A DNA stretch of 64,000 nt, taken from NCBI GenBank assembly GCA_039519185.1, contig CM076848.1:53718778-53782777 (forward strand), in the 5' to 3' direction. The number at the start of each line of letters is the position of its first letter. Within the stretch, counting starts at the first letter, position 1. Under the pieces are notes generated by a model, which had not been told where the DNA came from, did not search any database, and saw nothing but the letters and a program-made list of their open reading frames with translations. This stretch comes from Astragalus membranaceus (taxonomy: Eukaryota > Streptophyta > Magnoliopsida > Fabales > Fabaceae). This document shows positions 43,999 to 58,302 of this stretch, one piece after another. The translations under genes were made by a program, and so were the position numbers.

Positions 43999-44056
<58 letters not shown>

Positions 44057-44313
44057 GCTTTTAAAAATAGAATGAAAACAATAAATAAAAACGTTATCTC
44101 ATTAGTCTCATAAATTTACTATAAATAAAAACTTTTTCTTATATATATATATATATATTTAATTGTATATTTTGAATAAAAATGGAAGCTTCATTTATAT
44201 AAAAATTACAATAAATAAATATAGGTAAAAATAATGAGGAGTCTTATAACCAAAATCTTCTTTATGTGTAAATTATAAACAAAATATTAGATTACATGAA
44301 AGATAAACATAAG

Positions 44314-44355
<42 letters not shown>
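43999..44355. repeat. TA microsatellites in the Helitron
   Basis: Pure TA runs at about 44010-44050, 44139-44157 and 44319-44355, separated by AT-rich unique sequence. Confidence 0.85.
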
Positions 44356-44359
<4 letters not shown>

Positions 44360-45686
44360 TCACCTTAAGGTAACCAAAAAATAAAAGAAAATAGCATTAG
44401 ATGGAGGGGTTCCTACACAAAAAAAAAATGAGATGATAATATTTTATGTCAATCATTAGACACAGCTAGGCTAAATAAAAGATAGGAAGAGAACCGAAGA
44501 AGAATTTGAACATCCTATAATCTAAGTTACATCAATAATCTTTTCATATATGTTACAATTACAACAGCCAGACCATATGAGTGACAACCTCAAAATTATA
44601 TCCTAAATTTTCACCTATTTACTAATCAAACTTCAAGTTACTACATGTAATAGCTCTAATCTCCAATTCCATACATACCCCTATATTCTACAAATTAAAA
44701 CCTCCAAATCTCATAAGCCTCATGCACCAAATACTTTCCATGCATCATTTGCTTATGGAAATACAAATCACAACCCATTGTAGCTGATGTGCTAATGAGT
44801 CCAATTGACAACAACGTTCAAGACTTTGTTGTTTATATAGCCACTATTTACTTAAATGATCAATGTAACATTCCTTTTTACCATTTAAAAAATGTAACAT
44901 TCATTTTATTTTTCAATGTGTTTGCCTTTTTGTCTTACTATTATTCATTGTGGCTACTTTATGGTTCATAATTAAATGGATATGAAAAGATGCATGTTTA
45001 GACAATAATAAGTCTTAATTTTGTTTTTTTTAAGTTTTATTGACACCTATAAAATTAATTTTCGTTAAAAAATTTGATATAAAATAATAACATCTTATTT
45101 TCTTCCTACTCTATGGAGTATATATATTGTTATTAATTTTTTAATAATTTTTAGACCACCCTTCTAAAGTATTTATAGTATTTCTTAAAGAAGACCTAAA
45201 GTGAAGGAAAATGAAAAGATTGTAACTATATCTCTATTAAAACCCAACTATAATAATTAGGACTAATTATAATAATAATTTAGAGACACTAAAAGACAAC
45301 CAAAATCAAAACATAAAGTAATGAATTAAGAGTAATCAATAAGAGAGGAAGTTTTGAAAAATTAAAAAAAAAATGAGGAAAACTCACAATTCAAGAGTCA
45401 AACTTCTTTTATAAAAATTAATATTAATGTTGCAATATGTTTATAATATAAATAATAATATTAGTTCCGTTAAAAATGTAATAATTATTTTTAATATTTT
45501 AAAACTAATAAGTTCTACAGTAATAATATTTTTAAAAAATTAATATTATCAATTACGGTTAAATTAAAAATTTACAATGATATTATACCATTAATATGAT
45601 GTATATGCAATACAAATAAATCAATTAAATATATAATAAAATTAAACACTAATAATAACCTGATAAAAAATACTAATATATTTGAT

Positions 45687-45720
<34 letters not shown>

Positions 45721-45994
45721 TATATTATATTATATTATATTATAAAATATTATATTCAACTTAAACTATTTTTAGTTGTTATTATCAACTTCTATTTTAA
45801 TTTGAAAATATCATCATTTTAATGTAAATATAAAATATTTATTTGATATTCCACTAAGATAATCATTTAATAAGTTAGTGGCAATTATTAGCTTTCATTA
45901 AAATTAAATTCCTCTTCATGTATAATTTATAAATAAATATTTTAATACACAAAAATATTGAGATTCATTGTGGAGGCTCCATTGGGTTCTCCTT

Positions 45995-45997
<3 letters not shown>

Positions 45998-46081
<84 letters not shown>
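45998..46081. repeat. (TA)n(GA)n compound microsatellite at the inner Helitron-like terminus
   Basis: About 16 TA units are followed by about 26 GA units. On the Helitron strand this reads TC-repeat, TA-repeat, TGTAAAGGAGAACC, so the tract appears to have expanded from the TCTATATATA terminus itself. Confidence 0.9.
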
Positions 46082-46086
<5 letters not shown>

Positions 46087-47753
46087 CGTAAAACTCACAA
46101 CAGCATCTCAATTACACTTCCACCATTCAATCAAGAAAACTACGATTAATAGTTGAGGATATACACCAATACCAATCCAAGAAGAGATAGTTGCTTCTAA
46201 TTACACACCATAAAAATATGATGAATACAACTTGGAACCTATAACAAAGTCAATACTTAATCAACAATCCATAAAAGCTTACAAATAAAAGACAAAGTTA
46301 CACAATTTTTTTTTTTGAATTCCAACTACTACAATGACTTTCTTCAACCCTAAATATTAGTGATGTAAATGCCAAAAAATTTACAAAAATGATGTAAAAA
46401 CCAAACAAAAGTGAAGTGAAAAATGAAAAGATATGTGGCGACCTCTCTTATTAGATATATATAGTATTTCTTGAAGAAGACTTAAAGTGAAGGAAAATGA
46501 AAAGATTGTAACTATATCTCTATTAAAAACCAATTATAATTGTTAGCACTAATTATAATAATTTAGAGACACCAAAAGGCAACCAAAACCAAAATATCAA
46601 GTAATGAATTAAGAGTAATCAATAAGAGAGAAAGTTTTTAAAATAAAAAAGGAGGAAAACTCACAATTCAAGAGTCAAGCTTCTTTTATAAAAATGTAAT
46701 AATAATGTGGCAACATGTTTATAATATAAGTAATAATATTATTTTCGCTAAAAAATCAAATAATATTTTTTAATAGATTAAAGCTAATAACGTCTAAAGT
46801 AATAATATTTTTTAAAAATTAATATTACCAATTACAGTTAAATTGAAAATTTGCAATTACGATATACGATTAATATGATGTATATGCAATACAAATAAAT
46901 CAAATAAATATCTAATAAAATAAAATACTAATAATAACCTGATAAAAAAACACTAATAACCATCACTAATTCACATATGTACTTCAAATGCATAAAGCTT
47001 ATAATAGTAATAACAATATGGTTGGTAAGGTATATTAAAACGTAATCTTAGAAGGCTAAAAAATAAAAAAATCAAAACCTTTCAATTTAAAAACTATTGC
47101 AACTTCATGACAAATTAAGTAATAATATTATTTTTGTTAAAAAAGTAATAATATATTATTAATAAATACAAATTAATAAGGTTAAAGTAATAATATTTTT
47201 AAAGTATTAAAGTAATAAATTGAAGAAAAAATTAACAATAATAATACTTATTCAAGTGAAATAGATATATAATAATAAAATTGAAGTAACAAAAAACCGT
47301 TGCATTTCTTATATATATATATTATAGATATATTATATTATACTTAAACTATTGTTAGTTGTTATTATCAAGTTCTATATTTCAATTAGAAAATATCATT
47401 TTAATGTAAATATAAATAGTTATTTAATATTTCACTAAGAGAATCATTTAATAAGTTAGTGGCAATTATTATTATCTTTCATTAAAATTAAATTCCTCTT
47501 CATATGTAAATTATAAATAAATATTTTAAAACACAAAAATCTTGAGATTCATTGTGGATGCTCCATTGGGGTTTCCTTTACATAGATATATAGATGGTCT
47601 ATTATTATATTTACATTTGTATTATTATATTAAAACTTTCAAGTTTCCAGCCTTCAATTAATTTACACCAACTGGCCGATTATAACTATTATATTACTAT
47701 TATAAAATCGACCAAAACAAAAGTAAGATATAACCATTATAATAGACTATAGG

Positions 47754-48260
47754 TGAAGAAGAAATAGAAGAAGAGAATGAAAGAAGAAGAGAGCATTTGC
47801 ATTCTACTCTTGAAGGTATCATTTACATTGTCATATAAGTCCTATTTATAGGATACAAATCTTGTAACTTACAAACACAAAGTTAAGAGCAATAAGTATG
47901 AGTGAAAGCTCTTTACTCATGGGAGTTATAGAGTATCCTAGGTTAGATGAAAGGACTAAGGAGAGATGGACATCCACCAAATATTCATAACACTCCCCCT
48001 TGGATGTCCATTGAGGATATGCCTCATTAAAACCTTACTAAAAAAAATCCCAATGGGAAAAAATCTCAGTGAAGGAAAAAAAGTACAATATCCTTTATGT
48101 GGAAACTGCCTCGTTAAAAACCTTTCGTGGAAAACCCAATGGGACAAAACCACAACAAGGAAAAAAGAGTACAGTTTTCTCCCCCTGTTTGAAGAATCTC
48201 TTAAGAATATACATTTAGATTTTCTCCCCCCAATGCATATGAAGCAATATACTTCGTAAT
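47754..48260 (-). mobile_element. Copia remnant: 3' LTR and adjoining internal end
   Basis: On the minus strand a purine tract CCAAGGGGGAG precedes TGTTATGAATATTTGGTGG, a typical copia 3' LTR start at 47992. The LTR would run to about 47754, ending in CTTCA. Upstream (to about 48260) is non-coding 3' internal sequence with the repeated AACGAGGCAGTTTCC/AATGAGGCATATCC and TTCCCATTGGG-type phrases common in plant copia elements. The 5' LTR, primer-binding site and pol are missing. Confidence 0.65.
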
Positions 48261-48626
48261 ATATCTTCATTTCAATTGAGATTCATAGTTGGTATTATCT
48301 TTGGGGTTTCTTCCTTGAATTGTTGATATTTGAACATGATATGAGGAAGTGATAACTATAGATTGCTATGTAGATCATGATGATGCTTCAATGTCGCCAT
48401 ATGTAAATAATCATATACTTCAGAACTGGCTTGATCTGGACCAGAAAAATATCTTGTATCTGCATGGTTAATTTAATGGACAAATATTCATAAAATAATT
48501 GCTTCAATTCAATCGTAAAAATATAAAATAAATATATCTCACTTTGTTCTAAAGCTATACTTCTCTATGCAAAGTGAAAATCCTAATTGTTTACCATTTG
48601 CAATCACAAACTAAACTTCTCTCTGA

Positions 48627-49950
48627 AATGTCTTCTCCATTAGAAAGAAGTGAACCAAATTCATCTAACACACAAGCAAATGAAAATGACAGCTCAAGAA
48701 AATGTGCCTGTAGATTAAACTCAGGTAGAAGCTAACACACAAGCAAATGAAAATGACATAGCTCAAGAAAATGTAGATCCTGTTGTTGGGAGAAAGAGGA
48801 AAAAAACACCAATTGTTTGGAATGATTTTGATGAAGTTGAAATTTCCAAAGGTGTGATGAAAGCTGTTTGTGGATATTGTAAACAAAAATTTGCCACTGG
48901 GGGAGCAGGAGCTAGCACTAGTCATTTGAAAAGACACTCTAAAGGTTCCACGCAAAAGCAATTATGGACAGCTGCTGAAAAGAGACAAGCTGCCATTCCA
49001 TTTCAGCCTTCGAATTCAGGTAATCCTTTGATGATTCCCGACGTTAGATACTCTAACAAAAAAATGAGGGAAATAATTGCAACTGCTATCATGGTTCATG
49101 AATATCCTTTTAGTGTTGTTGAGGATGATGTTTGGATGTGGGGCTTCCAATATGCAAACCCAGATTTTCATAAGGTTACTCATAAAACTACAAGAAGTGA
49201 TTGTTTGACACTATTTGAGATTGAGAAGAAAAATTTAAAGAAATGTTTAGAAAGTGTGAGCAAGATTAGTTTAACGACAGATATATGGAAATCTAGCCAT
49301 CAAGTAGTTGAGTATATGGTTATCACAGGTCATTTCATTGATGCAGGATGGAATCTTCAAAAACAAGTTTTGAGTTTTGTCAATTTTGGATAGTAATAAT
49401 TCATCATCCTCACAAGCAAATGCTTCAATTGTCATTGGGTTTGATGAAATTCCGAGCATTCTACGTGAAAAAGAAGCCGCTCCTCCAATAAAATCAGAAT
49501 TGCGAGATTATCTTGATAAAGGTATTTATGTTCCTAACGCTAACCCCTTTAGTGCTTTGGACTGGTGGAGGAACAACAGCATGAAATATAAGGTATTGTC
49601 TAAGATGGCTGCTGATATATTAGCTATTCCAATCTCAACTATGGCATCTGAGTCCACATTCAGTGCTGGAGGTAGAGTTATTGATGAATTTCGCTCTAAA
49701 TTAAACGACGAATCTGTTGAAGCTCTCATTTGTGGTGGGGATTGGTTCCGTCATAAGTATAATGTGAAGAAAAAATCAAAGGTTAATATTTCTTATTTTA
49801 TATATTTTTTATTAATTAATATTTACTCTTTTTTGTAGGTATTATTCATATACCTATATAACATTGTTTAGTCCAATAACGAACTTCTATGTATTTTTTT
49901 TTTCTGATTTTGAAGGTTGAAAAAGAAGAGATACAAATCAAATTGAAGAT
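48627..49950 (+). pseudogene. hAT transposase relic: BED zinc finger and C-terminal dimerization domain, core deleted
   Basis: An N-terminal part (48741-49390) has a basic stretch VVGRKRKKTPIVWNDFDEVE and a BED-type zinc finger (CGYCKQKF ... TSHLKRHSKG), followed by MIVHEYPFSVVED-like hAT sequence and SLTTDIWKS, the start of the catalytic region. At about 49391 the sense jumps directly to ILDSNNSSSSQANAS and the hAT C-terminal dimerization domain (LDWWRNNSMKYKVLSKMAAD, IPISTMASESTFSAGGRVID, RSKLNDESVEALICGGDW). The central RNase H-like core, several hundred residues in full-length relatives, is missing. The N-terminus is also damaged by a tandem copy of ACACAAGCAAATGAAAATGAC (48667 and 48731). 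A small intron-like gap with GT...AG follows near 49780-49838. It cannot encode active transposase. Confidence 0.88.
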
Positions 49951-51744
49951 ATGAAGAAGCACTTGGAGCCCGAATTCTCTTTGAAGATTGAAGACCTCTT
50001 TCTTGAGTTCCTTTTATCTATTTTTCTTTTTATAAACTTGTTACTGGTTCTTTTAACTATGGTTTAAATTTAGAATTAGCTTTTTGTCTTCATGAAGTTT
50101 TACCGATTTTCAAATATCTTCTCTTTTCTACGAGCCTAGTCATTCAGCTGGTAAAGGCGCCAAACCTTTAGTATCACTTGCCACCTCACCCCAAACTGAG
50201 CCACTTCTATTCATTCATCGGTGGTTTTCAATCAAGTTTTCATGTTGTCCTCTCTTAATACCTTGCATGTCTTTGCTACTTAACTTTTCTTCCACTTGCT
50301 TCCATCTTTCTTCTCATGTCTTTGCATGCCCTCCACGTATTCTGCCTTTCTATTTTATTTCCATGTGATATGCTTTCTACCTAGAACTTTCTTCTCACCA
50401 ACACCAACACATAATAATACTATAATAGGGATAATAAAATAGGTTGGTGATAAGGGAGAGTGAGAGATCAAGGGAGGGGGAAGATGGTGGAGGAGGCTGA
50501 GGGATAAGGGAGAAGAGTGATCGAGTGAGATGGGGCTGAGACCAAGAGAGGGAAAGGCTCGCATTCTCATTGCGGTGTTCTCATCGTTTGCTTCCTTGGC
50601 GACCCTGTCTTCTCTATCACCTCAATCTCCTAACTTTTCTATGATCAACTCTCATCTCTATTTGGATTGGTATGTTTCCTTTCCTTTTTTTCCTATTAGG
50701 TATTTTTCTTTTTACCTTTGTGTTTCTAATTGGACTATATCTGAAAATTCATTATTGGATTGTGGTTTTTGCTTCATGTTTACTTGCATTTGCATATTGT
50801 TGTTGTTTTTTTGTCCATGAGGTGTGGGGAGGACGATGGGAGGAACTATCTCTATTGGTAGAAGGTATGTGTATACTTAGCCAAAACAAAATAAAAACAA
50901 AATATTTCATTCTTTTGGTCATTTTACTATCTGATTTTATTTTAATTTAATGTTGTCAAATGGTACATAATTGGTGTTGATGAGTGGATGTGTATTGCCT
51001 CTGTGGAAGATGTCTTTACCCTTAGGGATTGTGCTGGTTTTCTAGAACAAATTAGAAAGCCATTGTTCCAGCTTTAATTCAGGTGAACAAGCTGAAATAA
51101 CTAAACAAAACTAATCCTTCATTATTAATCTATATTATCCTTGAACGGTTGATGCAGAGTATATATATTTAGCTCTGCCATGCATTTGTCACTAACATGC
51201 AGGTTGCTCAAAGGGAATGGAATTAACTTCTGGTGTTGTTCAACAAAATTGGAAAACATGATGGAGCAAAGGCTTTCTTTCCAAAACATGCAACTTGGAG
51301 AGTCTTTTGTGTACAATTAGTTCAGTATCATCTATCACTCAAACTTTGAGTAATGGTAGTAATGAACTTGTACATTAAGTAATGATAGAAAACTAGAAAT
51401 CAATCATGATGCAAAACTATTCCCGGATCACTAGGCCATGAAAAGCCATGTAATGAACCGCATGACATACATTACCAAGGAAGGGAATTAGGAGAGGCTG
51501 CTGCACCAATTGATTATCACTATAGCCAATTTGTTGGCCTGATTTGGTAGTTGATATGAAAATTTTAGACTTGAATTTCATTTTAGCTATGAAATAAATA
51601 AAATTGCTGGTGACTTTCAGTTATTTTATGGTTATGTCTAATGATGACAATGTACAAAAAGTGTGGAGTCTTTTTTATTTGTCCAAACTGGTGATAGTGT
51701 TGGTATTATTATTATAGTCAATTTGGCAGCAGGTGTTCCCTTTG

Positions 51745-51789
<45 letters not shown>

Positions 51790-51918
51790 GATTCATTTTT
51801 ATTTCTTAAATTTTTTTGTAGAATTGCAATAGTGAAGCATTGAGGATGTGTTTGAGTTAGGCACTTAGGGAATTGAATGCAGTGAATCTTTAGTTTATTT
51901 TGGTAAAATGTTGATTTC
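49951..51918. other. Interior of the hAT element without a recognised gene
   Basis: Follows the transposase relic. It probably begins with its 3' UTR and continues in ordinary AT-rich sequence. A short frame at 50530-50650 (MGLRPREGKARILIAVFSSF) might be a scrap of something captured, but no family was recognised. Confidence 0.5.
51745..51790. repeat. ATT trinucleotide microsatellite
   Basis: About 15 ATT units in a row. Confidence 0.95.
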
Positions 51919-51930
51919 TATTTGTTATAT

Positions 51931-54900
51931 CTACTTTTTTTTCGATAAACAAAATTTCATTCAAGGAGAACTGAGAGTGCTCAAACCCAACCAACAATGG
52001 TTACAAATTGTTTAGAACTTGTCGTGGATTAGACCACCATGATGAAATAGATACATGTGAATGGAAATCTAATCTATAAACACTCCAACTCCAAGATAAA
52101 CTCTTGATGCGGATTACCTCCTAGCGAGCCAAATGCTCCAGCAAGTTGTTAGCCATAACATATGTTTCGTACGCTTTGATTTTTTCCCTTTGCACAAAGT
52201 TGCACATCCAAGGAATAACTCCTCCAGAGGCTTGGACAAGTCTAGACCAACACCAAACCAAGTGCTGACTCCTTCCCAAACTGAAGTTGCGAAAGGACAA
52301 TTGAGAAACAGATGAGCTCTTGTCTCGGCTTCTTGGTGACATATGGGGCAGCGGGCATCGAGATCGGAGTTAATGACCTTCCTCCTAAGCAATTGCATGC
52401 GAACCGGCAGTGAATCCAACAAAAGACGCCAACCAAACACTATTACCTTCGATGGGACAATACTTTTCCACAAGGATGCCGAAATTACCTGTTGATCCGA
52501 AAGCGGTTGTTGCTGAATGGGCGCGGAATTCAGCTCCAAATAGAAGGATTTAACCGAAAAAGATTTTGAGGAATCGTGCGGCCAAATCCACCAGTCCTTC
52601 TTTCCTCTATTCGGCGCAATGGGTAACACAATACTGTACAAAATCTCTCCTTCAGCTGCAGTCATGGGATCTCTAAAATGCTGCCAATCATCATTCCACC
52701 ACCAATAATCGCCAGTCCAACTACCCAGTTCATCCACCGTTTTAAGTTGCCGACCACAAGCTTCAAAGAGTATAGGGAATACCTTGAAGAAGGGCTCAGT
52801 GCCTAATCATTGGTCCTTCCAAAAATTAATGAGACTGCCATCTCCCAATCCTCTTCTTATGCCCCACGCGAATCTTCTTTGCTCCTCCACCTTAGAATCC
52901 GATAACAACAAATCCCTCCACCAGATTGATCCAATGTTTCGCATTGAGTGACCCTCCATTGAGGCATAGACAAATGAGTTAGCAAAATCACCATACCTGT
53001 GAGATAATAAGCGACTCCAACAAGCGTTATTCTCCGTCAAAGATCTCCATTTCCATTTGGAAAGAAGTACGATGTTGAATGCTTCGAGATTTTTGATCCC
53101 TAACCCGCCATCCTTTTTTGATTTGCACACAGTGTCCCAAGCCACCCAATACATTCCGTGCTCCCCTTCCTTGATCCCCCATAAGAAATCTCTTTGGATT
53201 TTTACCATTTTCTTGATTACAATCTTTGGCGCTTTGTAGAAAGACATCATGTATACCAGGATGCTATTCAAAACAGAATTAATTAACGTTACTCGGCCTC
53301 CTATAGAGAGATAGCGCCCCTTCCACGTTGCCAGCCTTTTGCGCAAGGTCCCAATTATCGGGCTCCAAGTTGACTCCCTTCGGGGGTTGGCGCCAATAGG
53401 AATCCCCAAGAACTTGAATGGGACGGTTTCCGATCTACAATAAAGGAATGCACTTGCTCTCTCCAAGAAACCATTCGGGATGTTAATACCGATAAGCTTG
53501 CTCTTGAGGAAATTAACCTTCAAGCCCGACACCAATTCAAACGACCTCAAAATAGATTTTATGCTCCAAATATTATCCCAAGTAGCCTTACCCAACAACA
53601 TAGTGTCGTCAGCGAATTGCAAAATAGAGAAACGCAATTCATCATTCAAAGCAAAACCTTGAAAAACACCTATATCCTCTGCTTGACGCATAAGAGCCGT
53701 CAAACCTTCAGCTGCAATAAGGAACAAAAATGGAGATAAAGGGTCACATTGCCTTAGACCCCGATGTACCGTAAAATCTTGAGTTGGGCTACCGTTGACT
53801 AGTACCGACATAGAGCTAGTGCAGATACATGATTTCATCCAGGAGATCCAACGGGAAGGGAAACCCATTCTACGAAGCATGTAGATAAGAAAATCCCACG
53901 AAATAGAATCGTAGGCTTTTTCAAAGTCAACTTTAAACAATAAGCATTCTTCCTTGCTACGTTTGGCGTAGTCCACCACCTCATTAACCACGACCACTCC
54001 ATCTAGAATTTGACGCCCCCCAATGAAGGCTGATTGTTGAGGCGCTATGATACTAGGCAACACCTTGTTGATTCTACTAGCCAACACCTTCGACAATATT
54101 TTGTAGAGACATCCGATTAAACATATAGGCCGAAACTCCCCAAATCCTTGAGGGTTGTCATTTTTTGGAACCAAAGCTATAAAGGATGCTGCAGTCGCCA
54201 TTGGGACAAAAGAGTTATTGTAAATTTTGTTGAAAAAACCAACCACGTCTTCTTTCACCACATTCCAACAAAGTTTTAAAAAGTTGAAGTTAAAACCATC
54301 CGGTCCCGGGCTCTTATCTCCATCGCAATCCCACACTCCCATCCTTATTTCCTCCTCTGAAAAAGGTTGTGTTAGCAAATCTGAGTCACCAGGAGAAACT
54401 TTGCTGAAATTCAAGCCCCCCAAAGTCGGTCTCTCGTAACTAACCTCTGAGAAGCACTTCTCGAAGTGATTTTTGACAAAGAGCTTCACTTCATCCACAT
54501 CTTCCACTAACTCCCCTGACTCATTGAGAATCGTTACGTTACATCTTCTTCTTCTGAGCCTCAACGAAGAGTGGAAGTATTTAGAATTCATGTCGCCTTC
54601 CTTAATCCACCTAAGTCTAGATTTTTGAGCTAAGATGGACTCTTTCTTGCGAATCTCTTTCTAAAGCTCTGCTGATACTTCCTTTCTATTCAAAACCACC
54701 CATTCATCCCATCCTTCGCTTAGAACGTCATCCAGAGAATTCAAGTCCCGAACCAGTTTGTCAATATTCAAGTCCACTATACCAAAAACCTCTTTATTCC
54801 ACCCTATGATGTTGCTTCTCAACAGCTTCAGTTTCTCTTTTGATAACGAAAGCTTTAAAACCTGAGATGTTATAGTTATTCCAACACTGTTGGACATAAG

Positions 54901-55791
54901 GCAGAAAGTCGGGGGTGCTCCAACCACACATTGAGAATTCGAAATCGCTTAGGGCCCCAATTTGAGACAGACCGGATAAGCCAAATAGGTGAGTGATCAG
55001 AAATGTCTCTGCTCCCAATCCACTGGCCTGAGATCCCCCACTCTGTTATAAGGCCTTCAGATAACAAAAATCTGTCTAATCTGCTCATAGATAACCCATT
55101 AGAACAAAACTAAGAGAACTTTTTCCCTGATACCGGAACATCAACGAGATCCATATCCACAATAAAACTATTGAAGTCGTCCATCTCACTACGAGAGTGG
55201 TCTCCGCTCCTACCTTTTCTCTCCATAGAACATACCACAGCATTGAAATCTCCGACTATGCACCATTCACCACTCCCTATGCCTTGCTTAGTAGCTAACA
55301 ACTCTGCCCAGACCCTTCGTTTCCCCACCCTTGAACACGGAGCATAAACATTTACCACGTGCACTGTAGAGCCCCGAATGGTTGTACTAACACCAAGAAA
55401 ACCAAAACCTGAGAAATGAGACGATACTACACAATCCCCTTCTAGCCACGAGCACAGAATACCTCCAGATGAGCCTCGAGAAGGTTGGTGAACCCATTGG
55501 AATGGTCGATTCCCCCATAACAAACCAATCTGATTTTCAACCATCACCTCTCTCTTAGTTTCTTGAATGCAAACAAAATCGAAAGAACGAGAATTTATCA
55601 AATAAGCTAATTGGCGAGTTTTACCGCGCTCGCCCCACCCTCTAATGTTTAAGGATAGCAAATTCATGGGGTTCTGATGTTGTCCGCCCTCTTTCTTACC
55701 TTTGTTGCCAAAATTGTAATTTTTTTTACTTAAGTTTAATCTTTTTCGTAATAGCCGGGAAGGATGCATGCTGCTAATGACACTATAAATG
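51931..55791 (-). mobile_element. L1-type LINE, 5'-truncated, inserted in the hAT element
   Basis: On the minus strand it runs from endonuclease to RT to a zinc-knuckle-like end, then ends TTTTGTTTATCG followed by an A-run (T-run on plus at 51934-51942). A shared TATTTGTTAT flanks both sides (51919-51928 and 55792-55801), a plausible target-primed duplication. ORF1 (gag-like) is absent, so the 5' end is truncated, as is usual for LINEs. Located inside the hAT element, hence inserted later than it. Confidence 0.85.
52114..55769 (-). pseudogene. LINE ORF2 relic: endonuclease, reverse transcriptase, zf-RVT
   Basis: From 55769 the frame has an APE-type endonuclease: LLSLNIRGWG, then CIQETKR, then VYAPCSRVG, then VGDFNAV. 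A stop at about 55110 and a frame change follow; SRLDRFLLSEG and DISDHSPIW finish the endonuclease (54876-55088). The link region is broken at about 54660. The RT frame (54591-52807) carries SPGPDGFNFNF, FRPICLIGCLYKILSKVLA, QQSAFIGGRQILD, VDFEKAYDSISWDFL and the catalytic ILQFADDTMLLG. The last frame (52737-52114) has the zf-RVT type end (VPSKVIVFGWRLLLDSLPVR, CPICHQEAETRAHLFLNCPF). At least three breaks separate otherwise good domains, so this is a fairly recent but dead copy. Confidence 0.92.
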
Positions 55792-55802
55792 TATTTGTTA
55801 TT

Positions 55803-56570
<768 letters not shown>

Positions 56571-57208
56571 TTTTATTGGTTTGGATGATTAAGATATGAT
56601 TTGCCTGTCTTCCTAATTAGTTCTATTTGAGTTGTTATTTTTGGAAAGTCTATTAGAGTTGTTTTGATATGCAAGTTATGCATTGTGGAAACCGATTATG
56701 TGTTTTTTAAGATGTGGGACTTTTTTATGTTATGTTAAAATGTATAACATACTAATTAATAATGAACCTTTTGAGTTTTATTTAACAGATAAACTAACCC
56801 TCGATGCACGGGGAAATGAGGCTAGTTATAACTTATATGTTGGCATGACTATATATTTTAATTTGGTCAAAAAATATTATTGCACATGGAGGTAACTTGG
56901 TGTCAGCTTTTCCGCTTACAATTTGGTACCCAATGTTAATATCATTTTCTTCACTGTATATTTCTCAATGGAATGTGTTTCAATTAAAAAATTTTATGTT
57001 ATACAACATGGAAAATGGACTACTTAGAGGCCTTAATGTGAAATAGGCTTTTAGGCTAGGCCAGACTTTTAAAAAGGCCAGACCAGGCCTAAAAAAAGCC
57101 TATGACAGACCATAGGCTAGACTCTAGCTTAAAAAAATTCACTGTAGGTCAGGCTCAGGCCTTTCAAAGCCTGGCCTGGCCTGGCCTATTCACACCCCTA
57201 CTTGTATA

Positions 57209-58297
57209 CATTCTCATTTTGCAACCTTTGATTATTTCAAATTATTTGGGTGCTTAATTTATTTAATTCGAATAGAAATTGATAGAGGATTGACATGAAT
57301 TATGTTATGATATTGGTTATGCGACGCTTGTCCGCTTTCGTGGCCGATTGAACTCACTGTTTCGGCGCTTGCCTGAAACTGTGTGAATTCGTATAAACTA
57401 ATTAACGCTTGTTCTAGTTAGTTTATATCAATATGGAATTGGATATCCTTAGAGACGTTATTTTTTAGAACTTATGATAAATCTGAGAAGCACACCCTGA
57501 AACCAGTGAATTGATCGTCTCTCGCCAAGTGTTGCTCCTATCAAACAAAAACTTTTCCAATCAAAACCCCATTTTTTGTTGTTAATTTCGTGCTTGTTGT
57601 TGCTGATCAGTTTACCTTAGCCTTGACCCTCCTTTCTCGTCACTTGAGGAGGCACCAAATCTCAAATCTCCTTATCCAGGGTGGTCTTGAGCACGCGTAG
57701 GAAGGGTGACCGCCCAAAGTCTCAATGTTTTAGAAGAGTACTAATTTTTTTTGGTTCGGACCATCGTTGGCTACCCACGGAATGTCCCAACGCCTTCAAC
57801 GAAAGACTAATATCCGCTCGTGCTTAGGATCAAATTTTGCACCGAGTTTGTCCACTGCAGGAATCGAACCCGAGTAATAATTTAAAATATATTCATCTTA
57901 TTCTTTTTTTTTTTGAGATTATTCATCTTATTCTTTTGGCTAGCGCTACATATGTCACAAAGTTTTGTTCCAATTTCTTTTTGTTACTTTTTTTATTTGA
58001 TTTTCCAGCATACTCTATCTTTTCGCGATTCAAGAATCGGTTCAAATGTCATTTTCATTTTTCGTATACTAGAAAACAACAAAGTTGGCATCATTCCACC
58101 CGTCTCATTGAAAGGTGGTCTGAGGTTGAATCTTACTTGCTTGGACACGAAAGATAGACACGTACACACAAAACATTATTTATAGTTTTCTCTATCAAAT
58201 TAACATGAATTTGACTTAATTTTGTCCAATAATTTAACTTGTGCAACATTAAACTTTCTAAAGCATAGCAACTCTATTATTTTGAGCGAACTTGAGA
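57209..58297. other. Continuation of the pre-hAT sequence; no gene seen
   Basis: Directly continues the sequence left of 41645. It may be part of an old gypsy-type LTR element (phrases such as GTTGTTGCTGATCAGTTTACC). Near 57860 a motif on the minus strand (GGGTTCGATTCCTGCAG) resembles a tRNA B box, but no tRNA fold is supported. Confidence 0.35.
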
Positions 58298-58302
58298 TAT
58301 GA

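Noticed and set aside
50530..50950. Hydrophobic frames possibly encoding a small membrane protein
   Set aside because: Hydrophobicity comes from a T-rich stretch; two overlapping frames look equally hydrophobic and no conserved motif is seen.
57828..57880. Possible tRNA gene on the minus strand from a GGGTTCGATTCC motif
   Set aside because: Only the B-box-like part is present; no A box or acceptor-stem pairing was found at tRNA spacing.
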